From positions 89,263,191 to 89,327,190 of the forward strand of contig NC_080423.1 in the NCBI RefSeq assembly GCF_029873635.1: a stretch of DNA of 64,000 nt, in the 5' to 3' direction. The position numbers were made by a program, and so were the translations under genes. Below are positions 22,963 to 34,535 of this stretch, piece after piece (the first letter of the stretch is position 1; each line of letters begins with the position of its first letter). Under the pieces are notes generated by a model. It did not search any database and had not been told where the DNA came from. It saw nothing but the letters and a program-made list of their open reading frames with translations. This DNA is from Malania oleifera. Taxonomy: Eukaryota; Streptophyta; Magnoliopsida; Santalales; Ximeniaceae.

Positions 22963-23975
22963 GAAAATGTGAAATCCTAAAAACAAGGATAAAATTTCAT
23001 GTTACCCTTCATGCTTTTAATCCCGTTGGTGTAACTACCTACTTCCATTCACCCATATGAGCTTAGGAGGAACACTTTCATCATATATAAACTGCACAAG
23101 TATGCAAACATGATAATAGATACAAATTGCAAGTGAGATTAGTATATATAGATGTAATCTAGATTAAATACTGGTAAAATGGTGCTCCCCCCGGGTTTCA
23201 AAGTAAATCCTAATATTTTCTTTTTCCTTTTGTTAGCTTTTCTATTTATTGGAATTTTAAATATTTTTTCTAATTTTTTTTTATTTTTTTTAAAGATTTA
23301 TTTGCATTGTGTATTTTTTTATATATTTATTGCAAATTAATTATTAAATAAATAAAATAAAAGAAGAAAACTTATTTATTATATTCACAAAATCTGCCCA
23401 TGATCTTATCATCTCATCATAAAAGACCCATGCAAAAGTTTCCACAATGGAAAGTAAATAATAAAGGAAACTAAGAAAAAAAAATAGAAACTATCCAAAT
23501 ATTTACAAAAAAATAAAATAAATGGAGTAATAATAACTCTTACGATCCATCATAAAGACCCATGCCAAAAAAAAAAACCAACAAAATAGAGGAAACTAAC
23601 AGAAAAATTAAAATCATTTAAATATTTACAAGGAAATAAAATTCAACATACAAATAAAAAAAATAAATAAATAATCTCACCAATAAGCGTTCATTGTCAT
23701 GAGAACTCAAAAACCTAACATTCCAAACACTAAGAAGAACCTTTTCAAACATCCTAACAAGAATAAATCATTGATTCAAAGCATGCATACACCTTTTTCA
23801 AACATAATATTCTATAAGAATATGTATTCTTAATGTAAAAAACATACATCAAAGAAATGTCAAACCCTAAAACCTATTCAAACATGTTGGCAAACATAAA
23901 CTAAATGATTCAAAACATGGATGCATTTTTTTAAAAAATTCTTGATGACAAAAATTCTATTTTCATATAAGAAAA
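22801..23975. other. AT-rich intergenic DNA with a poly-T tract
   Basis: No gene or element recognised. A T-run of 26 lies at 22937-22962. The rest is A/T homopolymer-rich text with a duplicated phrase around CATCATAAAGACCCATGC (23410-23430 and 23545-23570). Confidence 0.6.
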
Positions 23976-26203
23976 TGTTGACCTTATAGGTCACGCCCGG
24001 TTTTGATAATGACAAATACCTATTGTGTTTAATGCATATTTGAGGTTATGTGCAGGAACTCTAATTGGCAGATCATAATGATTTCACAAAGAGAGATTGA
24101 AGTTGAAGACTCAATGTATACATTTTGTATTGTATTTCATATTTAATCAAAGGGTCTGCAATAGTAAATAGGTTATATGACTTGTAATAATTGCATGCAT
24201 CACCTGCATGATTTAATAGGTAAGCTCAAAAAGAAAATGACCTTAGGGATTACCCTTCAGTCGGCCGACACCGAATTTTTTCGATGTCCTAAAGAAGACT
24301 TAGAAATGACCCTAGGACAATCACTCATGGATACACATGTTTGATTATTTGAAATAAGGTGTTTTTTGGATGAAACAGGATCGAAATGCACCAAATATGC
24401 ACCTTCAGCCGACCGACCTATATAGCTCATTCTGGCCCCGGTCGACTGAACTTCATTAGTTCAATTGACACTGGTCAACCGAACCTCCATGAAGTCAACT
24501 TTATTAGCCACCTGGTCGACCGAGTGATTTTTGTATTGCACCAACCTGATCGATCGAGTTCCCCCGTGTGGGAACCCAACGGTTTGGTCGACTAACCAGT
24601 CTAGTTCAAATTGACCCTAATTGACCAAACCTTGGAAATATTGAAAAATCACCTCGGACATACATGTTCGGTCGACCGAACGGGCAATTCATTTTTGGCC
24701 CAGTCGACTGAACTCCAAGAACTCTGGTCGACCGAACTTGTCCGGGTCGACCGGTGCTCTCGAGTTAGAACTATTTTTTTACCGTGGTTAACTCGATAAA
24801 ATAGGTTTAAAATAATTAAATATCATTAAATCTTTTTTACTTATTCCAACCATGTCCTTAACGGTTATATTTTAGGGAAAGTCTATAAATACCCCCTCAT
24901 TTGGAATAATTAGCAGGGGATTAAAAATTTTGATTAAGAGAAATTCTCTAAAATTCCCAAAACTCATAATACTCATTTTTAAGCTCCATTCACTCATACT
25001 TATCTTCTAATATTACCTAAACTCTTCGTAAGTTGCCTTGAGTGATTATTAGGAAAGTTTGCTCTCCTTGCTTTGTTGGTTGATACGATTTTCTAGAAAG
25101 ACAAACCTAAGTATTCTTAGGGGACTTTGTTAATAAGTCTTTCCTAAGAAGACTTGTATTTGATCTTCTGAGATTGCATATTCGTTGCAATATCTTGAGA
25201 AACTCCTATATTTCTTTGGTTACAAAATATTTTCAAAATCATTTTCAAATATCTATTGCATTTTATCCTAAAAAATATTTGAAGAGATATTTGTTTATGT
25301 GTTAAAAATCTTTGTGGTAATGTTCATTAAGTTATATCTTTTGCTGAATACAAAGATTAAATTTCTTTTTGCAAACCAAATCTATATACTACTTGAGCTC
25401 TATACGATTGAGAAAATCTGTTGGATAAATACATGAGGATTGATTGATATCTTTGCTTGAGCATTTATATTGAATACATTTTGTGATACAAAGATCATAT
25501 TGGTTTGCACTCTCACGCACTGATTACATCGATCGCAAATATTTATTTGAGAGTACATATTCCATACTGAGCTTACATATTATATCATTTGGTGGTATAT
25601 GTGATTGCACGTAATTGGGTACACATCTGCTTTACTTGAAAGCATAATCATTGCACCATTTCATTGATTGTGAACATATTGTTGTATTTCCAGGCACGGG
25701 CCTGAAGAGGGAGACTAGCCCTTTGAAATAGTCCCGAATTGGCTTAGACCCGGTTAGAAAAGTTAGGTGCACCATCTTGTTAAGGTGTAGGTTGAGGTCA
25801 GCCCCACTAATTGACCTGGTTATAAAGGTTGAGGTCAGCCTTGTGCTAATTGACCTAGTTGTATTAGGTGCCGCTCCACCCGTTATGTGAGCCGTTAGTG
25901 GAATTCTTGGGTTTGCGAGCTAGAGGCAAGGACGTAGGCACAGTTGGCCGAACCCCGATAATATATCGTGTGCCTTGTTTATATTTATGCACTTTATATT
26001 TACCGCACTTGTTTATTATGGTGTGAATGATGCGCTTGATTTAAATTTTCGCTCATTATATTATCGGCGCATTTGGAATTGCATAGAAAGACCCTAGGTT
26101 GTATTATACAGATATTTCATTTAACCTAGGAGATAAATTTTAAATTTCCAATTCAACCCCCCCCCCCTCCCCTTCTCCTCTTGGGAATACACCAATTCTA
26201 ACA
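23976..26203 (+). mobile_element. Solo LTR, SIRE-like Ty1/copia family 1
   Basis: 2228 bp from TGTTGACCTTATAGGTCACG to CACCAATTCTAACA, flanked by GAAAA at 23971-23975 and 26204-26208, a perfect 5-bp target duplication. No internal region, so a solo LTR. U3 holds a cluster of GGTCGACCGAAC-type motifs (24395-24755), including the 16-bp palindrome GTTCGGTCGACCGAAC at 24666-24681. TATAAATA at 24884-24891 is the promoter. GGACGTAGGC...GGCCGAACC lies at 25930-25954, and a C-run at about 26157-26167 precedes the 3' end. It is the same family as the LTRs at 26918 and 48320, opposite in orientation. Confidence 0.92.
24884..24891 (+). promoter_or_regulatory. TATA box of the 23976 solo LTR
   Basis: GGGAAAGTCTATAAATACCCC, about 130 bp downstream of the motif cluster. 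The 2152 LTR has AAAGTCTATAAATAAACC in the same place. Confidence 0.75.
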
Positions 26204-26208
26204 GAAAA

Positions 26209-26912
26209 CATGCTGAAACAATGAATCATGGTAATGAGACTTGAGAGAAATATAAGATAAGAGTGAAGGAACTACCTTGTATAAATTAAGTATGAATAAA
26301 ATAAAGTCTCCTCCCCTCTCCTTGTTAAACATGTAAACCCTCTCCCCCCCCCCCTTTTCAACCTAAGCTCCTCTTATTGGCCCCTTTGTCGTCAAAAAAG
26401 GGTCTCCTCCTTCTCTCTACTGTAGTCTCCTATTTATAATAGGAGGTTTAGTGCTTGATCAAAATTTATGTTTCTAAGAGCCCCTTTGGGGGCAAGTAAA
26501 ATTGCTTCCTTGGCCTCAAGGATGCTTAGAAGCTCAAATAAGGACAATCAATAACTCAAAAAATAAGAATAAAAACTTAATAAATACAATTAGTGTCTTA
26601 ATGACACCCACATTATGCAATTAAAGCCACAATAGCCTTCAAAAATAGTTCTACATACCCTACAAACACAACAAATAAAGATAGAAAAAGATCCGATCAA
26701 GATGGACATTGGCAATAGTAAAAGAAGCTTCTTCCATAAATGAAAGGTATGTCTCCAAAGTCGTATAAACATTGTTTAGTTGGGAAGCAACAAAGACCAA
26801 CTATTGCATGCATTTAATTAAACAATTTCATGCTAGTATTAAAGTATTTTAGAAATCATCAAAATTTAAACTAATTTAAATATATTAAAATTAATAGGCA
26901 AACAAGATGTTT
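26209..26912. other. Intergenic spacer between two oppositely oriented SIRE-family LTRs
   Basis: No ORF or element recognised. It contains C-runs (CTCTCCCCCCCCCCC near 26340-26355) and a CTCCTATTTATAATAGGAG hairpin at 26427-26445. It forms the loop between the 23976 and 26918 LTRs. Confidence 0.6.
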
Positions 26913-26917
26913 CAACA

Positions 26918-29138
26918 TGTTAGAATTGATGTATTCCCAAGAGGGGGGGTGAATTGGAATTTTAAATTTTCCTCCTAGGTTAAGCGAGATGTCAACTGAG
27001 TATTACAACCTAGGGTCTTTCTATTCAGTTCCAAATACGCTGATGAATATAATATGCAGAAATTTAAATCAAGCGCATCATTCACATAATAATATACACG
27101 TGCCATAAAATATAAAGCGCGACAATATACACAAACACACGATATGTTATTGGGGTTCAGCCAACTATGCCTACATCCCCGCCTCTAACTCCCAAGCCCT
27201 AGGATTCCACTAATAGCTCACTTAGGGGTGGAGTGACACTAATTACAACCAGGTCAATTAGCACAGGGCTAACCTCAACCTTAACCAGGTCAATTAGCGG
27301 GGCTGACCTCAACCTACACGCCTTAACAGGATGGCGCACCTAGCTTTCCTAACAGGGTCTAAGTCAATCCGGGACTATTCCAAGGCTAGTCTCCCTCTTC
27401 AAGCCCGTGCCTGGAATACAACATTTTTTCTCAATAAATGAAACGGTACAGTGATCGTGCTTTCGTGTAAAGCAGATATGTACCCAAATACGCGTAATTA
27501 CATACACCACAATATGATTTAATATGTAAGCTCAGTGTGGTCCAATATTTCAACTCTCAAAATATTTGCAATCAGTGTAATAAGTACGTGAGAGTGTCAA
27601 CTAATACAATCTTTGTATCATAATATGTGTTCAATCTAATAGCTCACACAAAGATATCAAGTCTCAAATATTCCAATTAGCAGAATGTCTCGAGCATGTA
27701 AATATCAAATAATGTATATGCTTGGTTTGCAAAAGATGTGTAATCTTTGTATTCAGCAAATAATATATGAGTGAATGAATATTGTAACAAAGATCACTAT
27801 CTCATAAACAAATATCTCCTTAAAAATTTTTCAAGATAAAGGCACAATAGATATTTGAAAATGTTTGACAAGTTTTTGCAATCCAAAAACAAATACAAAC
27901 TTCTCAAGATATTGCAATGACTATGCAATACTCATAAGTTTTTTATAAGTCTTCTTAGGAGAGACTTATTAACAAAGTCCCCTAAGAACACTTAGGTTTA
28001 GCTCCAGTAAAAAATCAAATCAATCTAAACAAAATGGGAGAGCAAACATTTCTAATCAAGCACTCAATCAACTTACAGAGATTTTGAGCAATAAAAGAAG
28101 GTAAGTATGAGTGGTTGGGGCTTAGGAATGAGTATTATAGGATTTGGAAATTTCAGAAAATTTCTCCTAATCAAAGTGGCTAATCTTTTGCTAATTTGCA
28201 CAAATGATCTCATATATATAGACATAGGAAGAGATATGGCTGTTAGGGACCTATTGGGTATTATTAGAGAAATTTAATGACATTTCAAATATTTTAACCT
28301 TGTTTAAAAATATTAACTGCGGTAAAAAATGAGGTGTAACTCGAGAGGTCTGGTCGACTAGAATTCATATGGTTCGGTCGACCAGGGCATTTTTGAACTG
28401 AATGGTTGGTCGACCGAAAGTGCCTTTCCAAAGGTGATTTTTCATTTTACCGAGGTTTGGTCGACCGAGTCATTTTGAACTGATTGGTTCGGTCGACCAG
28501 ACCGTTGGAATTTTTCTCGAGGACCCTCGGTTAACTAGGTAGTTGGAGAACATTTTTTGCTCAGTCGACCAAATGGTCAATATATTGACCTCAAGGGGTT
28601 TCGGTTGACCGGGGGCTTTTGAACTACATAGGTTCGGTCGATTAGGACCTTGGTCAACTGTTGACCTAGGCCTGTTTCAGTTGACCAGGGCAAAATGAAC
28701 TGCCTTGACCGGTCGACTAAAAGTGCACAATGTGTGCATTTTGGTCCTATTTCAATACATATTCACCCTATTTAAGTGTCTAATGCATGCAAGTGCAAAG
28801 GTGAGTGTCCTAGGGTCATTTTATGTCCAAAATCAAGACACCAAAGGAATCCAGTAGTAAACCCTAAGGTCTCTCTACGGTCACTTTTAGTTCGTATTTG
28901 GTTTGAGCTTACGTAATAAATCATACGTGTGCTTATTACAAACCAAATATCCTAATTACTATTACATACCCTTGAATAAATATAAAGTACAATATAATTA
29001 GAAAAAGGTCTTCAACTTCACTCTCTCTTTGCGCATTGTGATTTCCCAATATAAGTTCCTACACAAAACCTTAAATACTCATTAGTTGGAATGAGTATTT
29101 GTCATAATCAAAATCAGGTGTGACCTATAAGGCCAACA
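26918..29138 (-). mobile_element. 3' LTR of the SIRE-like element
   Basis: On + from TGTTAGAATTGATGTATTCC to TATAAGGCCAACA. Left flank CAACA (26913-26917). Read on the minus strand the U3 comes first: GTCGACC motif cluster at 28720-28340, TATA region at about 28213-28221, GGATGTAGGC...GGCTGAACC at 27180-27151, C-run at about 26947-26941 near the end. By eye somewhat over 90% identical to 48320-50558. No coding sequence. Confidence 0.92.
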
Positions 29139-29151
29139 TTCTCCCCCTTTT
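29139..29151 (-). promoter_or_regulatory. Polypurine tract of the SIRE-like element
   Basis: TTCTCCCCCTTTT on + (AAAAGGGGGAGAA in sense) abuts the 3' LTR. A second similar purine tract (AAAAGGGGGAGATGG in sense) lies at 29272-29286, close to where related elements carry purine-rich repeats. Confidence 0.88.
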
Positions 29152-30430
29152 TGATGATGACAAATACGATTGGCAAAAATATAGGGTTAAGCCCAAGAAG
29201 GCTCCCCCTCATAATATGCATCCAATTTATTTTTAAACAAGCCTAAACAAGCCCATTATTTTTGGCCCTTTCCATCTCCCCCTTTTGGCAACAGCAAAAA
29301 GGGCCATTTGAATTAAAATCCTAGGCAATAGGTGATTATTACATTTATACAAGAATAATTTTGGAAAGAATTTTTGAAAATTTCGGCAGAGTTTCGTTTG
29401 TAAATCGGACTTTCCAAAAGAAAACTTGTATAAGTGTAACCTGTTTGAGTTGAAATTTCCTAACAATTTATCCACAACTACTCAAATAGTTCAGTATGGT
29501 CCAATCAAGCAAATAAAATATCAATATGAACATGAATTGGACAAATTGTGCAACACAAATGATACGCGATGTAATCATGCTATAGAAGTATGAAGTGTAC
29601 ACACAGAGACATGAGTTGCTTTACAAAGTCTAAAACAATGAGAAATACCAACAATGATAAGTAGTTAGACTTGTAAACATTACTCAAGATTCCTTAAGTA
29701 GCTAATGATTATGTGAAGATGAGTTTTAATTTTAATTTAGTTTTCACTCATCCTTTCAAAAAGATTTAAAATGCAAATTCATCATAATCATGCTTGATGG
29801 CCTAGTGTCAAGTGTTACAAATATACAATTAAGAATACCTATATGTTTCTCAGGGCCTAATGATTTTAATATAAGTGGCACCCCCTAAGAATGAGCATTT
29901 TGGTTCAATTGCTCCAAATATATATTTATATGTGCACAATCAACCCCAAGGAATTTTAATATTTCAATGCAAATGAATTAACTGTGACATATTTAGATTT
30001 TGCACACATAGGAATGTTTCAAACATTTGGGCAAATATCTGCAGAAAATTCGATGGCATGCTGGCTATAAACAGGACATTTCCAAAAAATTTTACCTACA
30101 CAAAAACAGTTCTCAAACAGACAGTATCATAGGAGTAAGGCATGCGAGAACCTATCATCTACCAGTAGGCAATACTCATCAACTGCATCCGCCATGCAGT
30201 AGGCATTCTATACTACTCATGCATTTCAATAAGATAAACATTTAACTACAAGCACATGCAAATCGAGGTACTTCTGATATATATCATAATTAATCAGGGT
30301 AGTAAATCATAGTATCATGAGAATAAAAAAATAAAAGTAACAGTTGTTTTATTCAGTACAGACCAGATGAAATAAGATAAAATAGAAAGAATCAAAGCCA
30401 CACGATCTGATCTGCAGACAACTCCGGAGT
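29152..30430 (-). other. 3' untranslated region of the SIRE-like element
   Basis: About 1.3 kb between the stop of the PF20167-like ORF (30431) and the polypurine tract. Contains purine-tract-like blocks (GGGGGAGCC-type at 29203, GGGGGTGCC-type at 29880 in sense). Short open frames occur, but none resembles a known protein. Confidence 0.6.
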
Positions 30431-30474
30431 CTAGAACTCCCCTCCATCATCTCCTCCATCCCCACCATCACCGG
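30431..30474 (-). pseudogene. C-terminal end of the PF20167-like ORF, cut off by the 30475 solo LTR
   Basis: On the minus strand this reads a Gly/Asp-rich end (GDGGDGGDDGGEF) and a TAG stop at 30433-30431. It continues the frame found at 32975-33080 on the other side of the solo LTR. Confidence 0.65.
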
Positions 30475-32974
30475 TGTAACACCCCGACCCCGAGGGGCCT
30501 GAGATATTAACTTTTTACTACTGATTTACAGCGGAAGCAAATAAACTCAATTTTTATTAAACCAGAGCGCTAATTATTCATGTTACAATCACTTATTTCA
30601 AAAGAAGAAAATTACACAAACGTAAATATCTAAAATCATACTAATGTTTCTAATTAATCTTTATTTTTCTAATCCCCACCCGCATGCTTGCTAAGCCTGA
30701 TTTCCGACATGTCCTTCAGAGTTATCTGAAATAAAATATGATTGGGGTGAGACGACGCTCAGTAAGTAAATAAGATTATTATTAGTGTGTGGCCAAAATG
30801 AGCTTTTAAAGAATTTCGTAAAACAATATTTAATACTATAACTTCAAAACTGCTTTTAGAATAAACATAAATTTAAAAATTCCTGCATAAAACTTTTGTC
30901 ATCAATTACAACAGTAAATTTTTATAATCATATACTATAACTGTTAAATTAAACTTTTAACTTTAAAACTGTACAAATATTTAATGATAAACATACATAT
31001 ACTTTTTCTTATACGTTTTCCTTAGATCGTCATTTAAGCACCAAAATGATCTTTTTCACGTAAACTTACACTTTTCCTTTAAATCATCAGTAACTTTGTA
31101 CACGTAATTAAATATATATAAACATATATTGTAAAAACCACCCTTAGGCCTGTTTTTCGTAAGTCATGTTTACCCCCATGACTGGGTTGTGCGGTCCGAA
31201 GACTGGACTTAGCTGGCTGGCCAACCAAACTAAATCAACGTACGTAAACTTTAAGTGAGATTTTCCTTATTAAGTCCTGGTCTGGAACCAGGTGTGCACT
31301 CAGGAGAAATCCATTAACATAAATAACCACTCTGTAAACAGCGTGGGTGCACTCTGATCCGTATAAACTTTAAGCTGCGGTACCGAGCATCTGTAACTTT
31401 GAACTTTCGTTTGCCATAAGGGGTTTTAAAATCATCTTATTATAATTTATGCAATTTAATATAATATCGTGAAAATCTCATCTTTACTTATATTTTCATA
31501 AAAATGCAACGTAAAAATAAACTCATGCCACACAATTTTTGTGTTAAAAATATATATAATTTTACTTTTGAATAGAAAGAAATGCTGAAAATTTACCCGA
31601 GGGGATTAGAACATTTCTTAACCCAAAAATAGGTGCAAGTATATTAAAGATAGAATTGATATAATTAAATATGCGTAAAAATAAACTCATGGAAATTTTG
31701 TGGAACTAAATAACATAATTAAAATTTAGGTACAAAATAAACTCGGGTATGAATTTAAAATAAAAAGAAACTAACATAATCAAAATTTACTTACCTTCTT
31801 CTTTTACCGTGTGCTACGAACACAATAATTATCTTTAAGAAATGAGATCGGAAAAAGTGGGTGATTGAGAATTTATTCAAAAATTCTCTCTCCACCACAA
31901 ATTCTTTCACTCACTAATTCTTCTCTTCCTTGGAAAATTGTTGTGAAAAATGAAGGTTGAGAGCTTCCTATTTATAGGAAAATTTTGGGGAAAAAATGAA
32001 ATTTGTAAAAGTGTGGGGAGATGGGTGAAATTATAATTATTAAAAATTAAAGAATTGACAAGGTATGGGTTGTGTATGGGATAGGGATGGAGGCCATGTG
32101 GGAGTGCTTGCCACCAATCCCACTAAATAATTTTTTTTTTTAATTAATTACTTACCTAATTAATTAATCAATTACTTAATTAATTATTTTATTATTTTAT
32201 TATTTTTTTCCTAATCATTATTATCATTGTTATTAATTTTAAACTACTTTTAGTATTTATTTATTTTATTATTTATTTTTGAACAAGAATTAAATTTAAA
32301 TTTTGAAAACTCATGTGGGCCCCACATGGTCTTGTGGGCCCCACACAACTTCGAGACCCGAATGGATCATACGTAACTTGAATAACTCTTATACGATTTT
32401 ATGCATCCTACATAGCTTTGAGACTTGTGTAAACCTCCATACGGCTTCGGGACTCATGTGGGCCCCACACAGTCTTGTGGGCCCCGCATAGGATACCTAT
32501 ATTATTATTATTTTATCATATATTTCTTCAAATTATATCAATTAAAACATTATTTTATGTACTTATTTACGTATATAAACAGTGTCTTGTGGCTCCGGAA
32601 CTCATGTGGACCCCACATAGTCTTGTGGGCCCCACATATGATACCTATATTATTATCATCTTATTATGTATTTCTACAAATTATGTCTGTCAAAACACTA
32701 TTTTATGTATATATACTTATTTACGTGTACAAACAGTGTCTATCCTGTTTATCCTATGAAATTCCATTTTGACGAGGCCGACCTCCAGGGAGCGACTGAG
32801 CCGCAATGGTCTCTGAGCACTCGCTTAGACAAGGTCTTTCTTAGACATCAAACATGAAATCAAGGATCCTACAGAAAAACACTTCTGTATTGATATTAAC
32901 TTAATGACCATTTTTATTATTTTATTATTATTGTACTTTAATCATATATATATATATATATTTGGGTCATCACA
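30475..32974 (-). mobile_element. Solo LTR of a Ty3/gypsy element
   Basis: 2500 bp, on + from TGTAACACCCCGACCCCG to TTTGGGTCATCACA, flanked by ACCGG at 30470-30474 and 32975-32979. Sense is minus, judged by the shared TTACTTACTGAGCGTCGTCTCACCCC block (30770-30744) and by a TATA box (CCTATAAATAG in sense) at about 31969-31979. U3 carries three diverged units (32303-32345, 32455-32487, 32600-32640), each with two near-palindromic GTGGGCCCCAC motifs. CCCATGACTGGGTTGTGCGG near 31174 matches other gypsy LTRs here. No internal region and no coding sequence. Confidence 0.93.
31969..31979 (-). promoter_or_regulatory. TATA box of the 30475 solo LTR
   Basis: In sense orientation the sequence is TTTCCTATAAATAGGAAGC, followed by CTCTCAACCTTCATTTTTCAC, a plausible transcribed leader. 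Confidence 0.7.
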
Positions 32975-34210
32975 ACCGGCATCAAAATCGAAGTCCATGG
33001 TCATCCTGTCTCTCTCATCCTCCATCTCCTGAATGCGGTCGTTCAGCTCACTAAAGCTGACTGTCATAGACCGCTCCAAATCTGTAAAGCGACTGACAGT
33101 AGAGATGGAGAACTACTAAAACTCCTCACGAAGTGCAGTGAATGACGATGCCAAGGCCCCCAAGTCTGGCTGGACTGATCCACAAAACTGTGCAAATGAG
33201 TAAGACAAACTGGTGATGGCAGCCATAAGATCCAAGTTTGATGGCTTCGGAGGCTGTGGTGGCTCCTATGGGGCCTCTACCTGTGCTACTGCTCCCCTAG
33301 AGGGCACCCAAATGTTCCCAACAAGCTCGTACCTCATCAGTCTCAGGGTCACGCTAGAGAAGATATCAGCAGGTCGTCTCCTTTTCAGTGAGGCCACATT
33401 TGAGCGCGTGACGCCAATATTCCTAAATAGCTTGTTCAGGATCCCCCCATATGGCATAATAATGCGGTGGCAAATTGTTTTGGCCATCATCCATTGAATT
33501 ATTAGACCAGTCAGATCCAATTTCTTTCGATCAAACAGGCACCACATGATAAAATAGTCCAAGAACGACACGTGCACTCTAAACCCTACCTTGGGTAGGA
33601 CATTGTATGTGATGAGGTGGTGCCGACCTTAGCCTCTAGTGTGAACTGTTTGTACCGCAGGGGATGGTTTTGGCTAGCAGTGCCAAGGTCAGATAGGGTC
33701 ATATTTGCAAATGTGGCGACCGTGAATTCCTATTCAAAGATCCAGGAGTTTACCATATCTAGGCACTCGAAGTCACCCCGATCGATATCTAGGACATTTG
33801 AGATATACTAGGCATCAAAAAGCACATCTATCTCTAATACACGGGAGAAGTACCCGTTTTCATCGTTACCCAAGTTGGCGTAAAACATTCTAACATAGGT
33901 TGGGTAATGACCACCAGGCTGGTAGGAAATAAAAGTTTTCCACCCCTGATGCTCGAACATGTCCATTACGTTACTAAAATATAGATTCATGAAGTCCAGA
34001 TCGAGGATCTTACCTAATATTGCCTCCTTGGGATGGAACTCCCGTATATATCTGACTTTGCACCTCTCTGAAAGAAAATACTCATCCTCGGCGTGTGCAA
34101 TGTTGTGGGCTTCAATGTGTGCCTTGGTGGTAAGGATGTGAGGCTTAACAACAGGATTTGCTTAGAAATAGAAGGAATGGGTGAAGAATCTCTTAAATTT
34201 TTCGCACAAA
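32975..34210 (-). pseudogene. PF20167-like (putative plant transposon protein) ORF, decayed
   Basis: Read on the minus strand: about 34090-33960 gives RCKVRYIREFHPKEAILGKI, 33990-33808 gives FEHQGWKTFISYQPGG and YPTYVRMFYANLGND, 33577-33266 gives LDYFIMWCLFDRKKLDLTGL and ICHRIIMPYGGILNKLFRN, and about 33080-32975 gives a charged coiled-coil-like end (SELNDRIQEMEDERDRMTMD). This order of Trp/Phe-rich start, RxFYANL and a helical C-terminal part fits the plant-specific domain found in many retroelement ORFs. Its biochemical role is unknown. Frame changes and stops show it is no longer coding. Family call from memory of the pattern; unverified. Confidence 0.65.
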
Positions 34211-34264
34211 TGAGCTGCAAATGAAGAAAAACCATATATATATATATATATATATATATATTGC

Positions 34265-34535
34265 AGCTCGGTCGACTAGAAGTAGATACGGTCGACCGAC
34301 ACTTGAACTTCCCCAGGCACCGACAGTGTTTGGTCGACTAAGGCAAATATGAACTAAGATGGTCAGTCGACTGAGAGGGAGTACAGTAACCATGTTTGGT
34401 CAACCAAGGGGAAACTGAAAGGTTCGTTCGACCATTGGAAATGCGTTCACTGTGGTACAGTCGACCGTAAGGTCAAGGTCAACATGGTTCGGTCGATCAC
34501 GCCACTTTATACCTACAATGCTCGGTTGACCGAGC
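34265..34535 (-). repeat. Internal GTCGAC-type motif cluster of the SIRE-like element
   Basis: Copies of the U3 motif lie inside the internal region: CGGTCGACTAG (34271), CGGTCGACCGAC (34290), TGGTCGACTAA (34331), CAGTCGACTGAG (34366), CAGTCGACCGTAAGG (34458), CGGTCGATCACG (34491) and CGGTTGACCGAG (34524). An AT microsatellite (34234-34261) borders it. The same motif otherwise occurs in the LTR U3. Confidence 0.8.

Noticed and set aside
32303..32772. Overlapping ORFs rich in GPTWSCGPH-like text
   Set aside because: They come from repeated GTGGGCCCCAC motifs in a solo LTR U3, with no conservation of frame between units.
33266..33577. Envelope-like gene of the SIRE element
   Set aside because: No signal peptide, transmembrane segment or fusion-like region is visible; the pattern fits PF20167 better.
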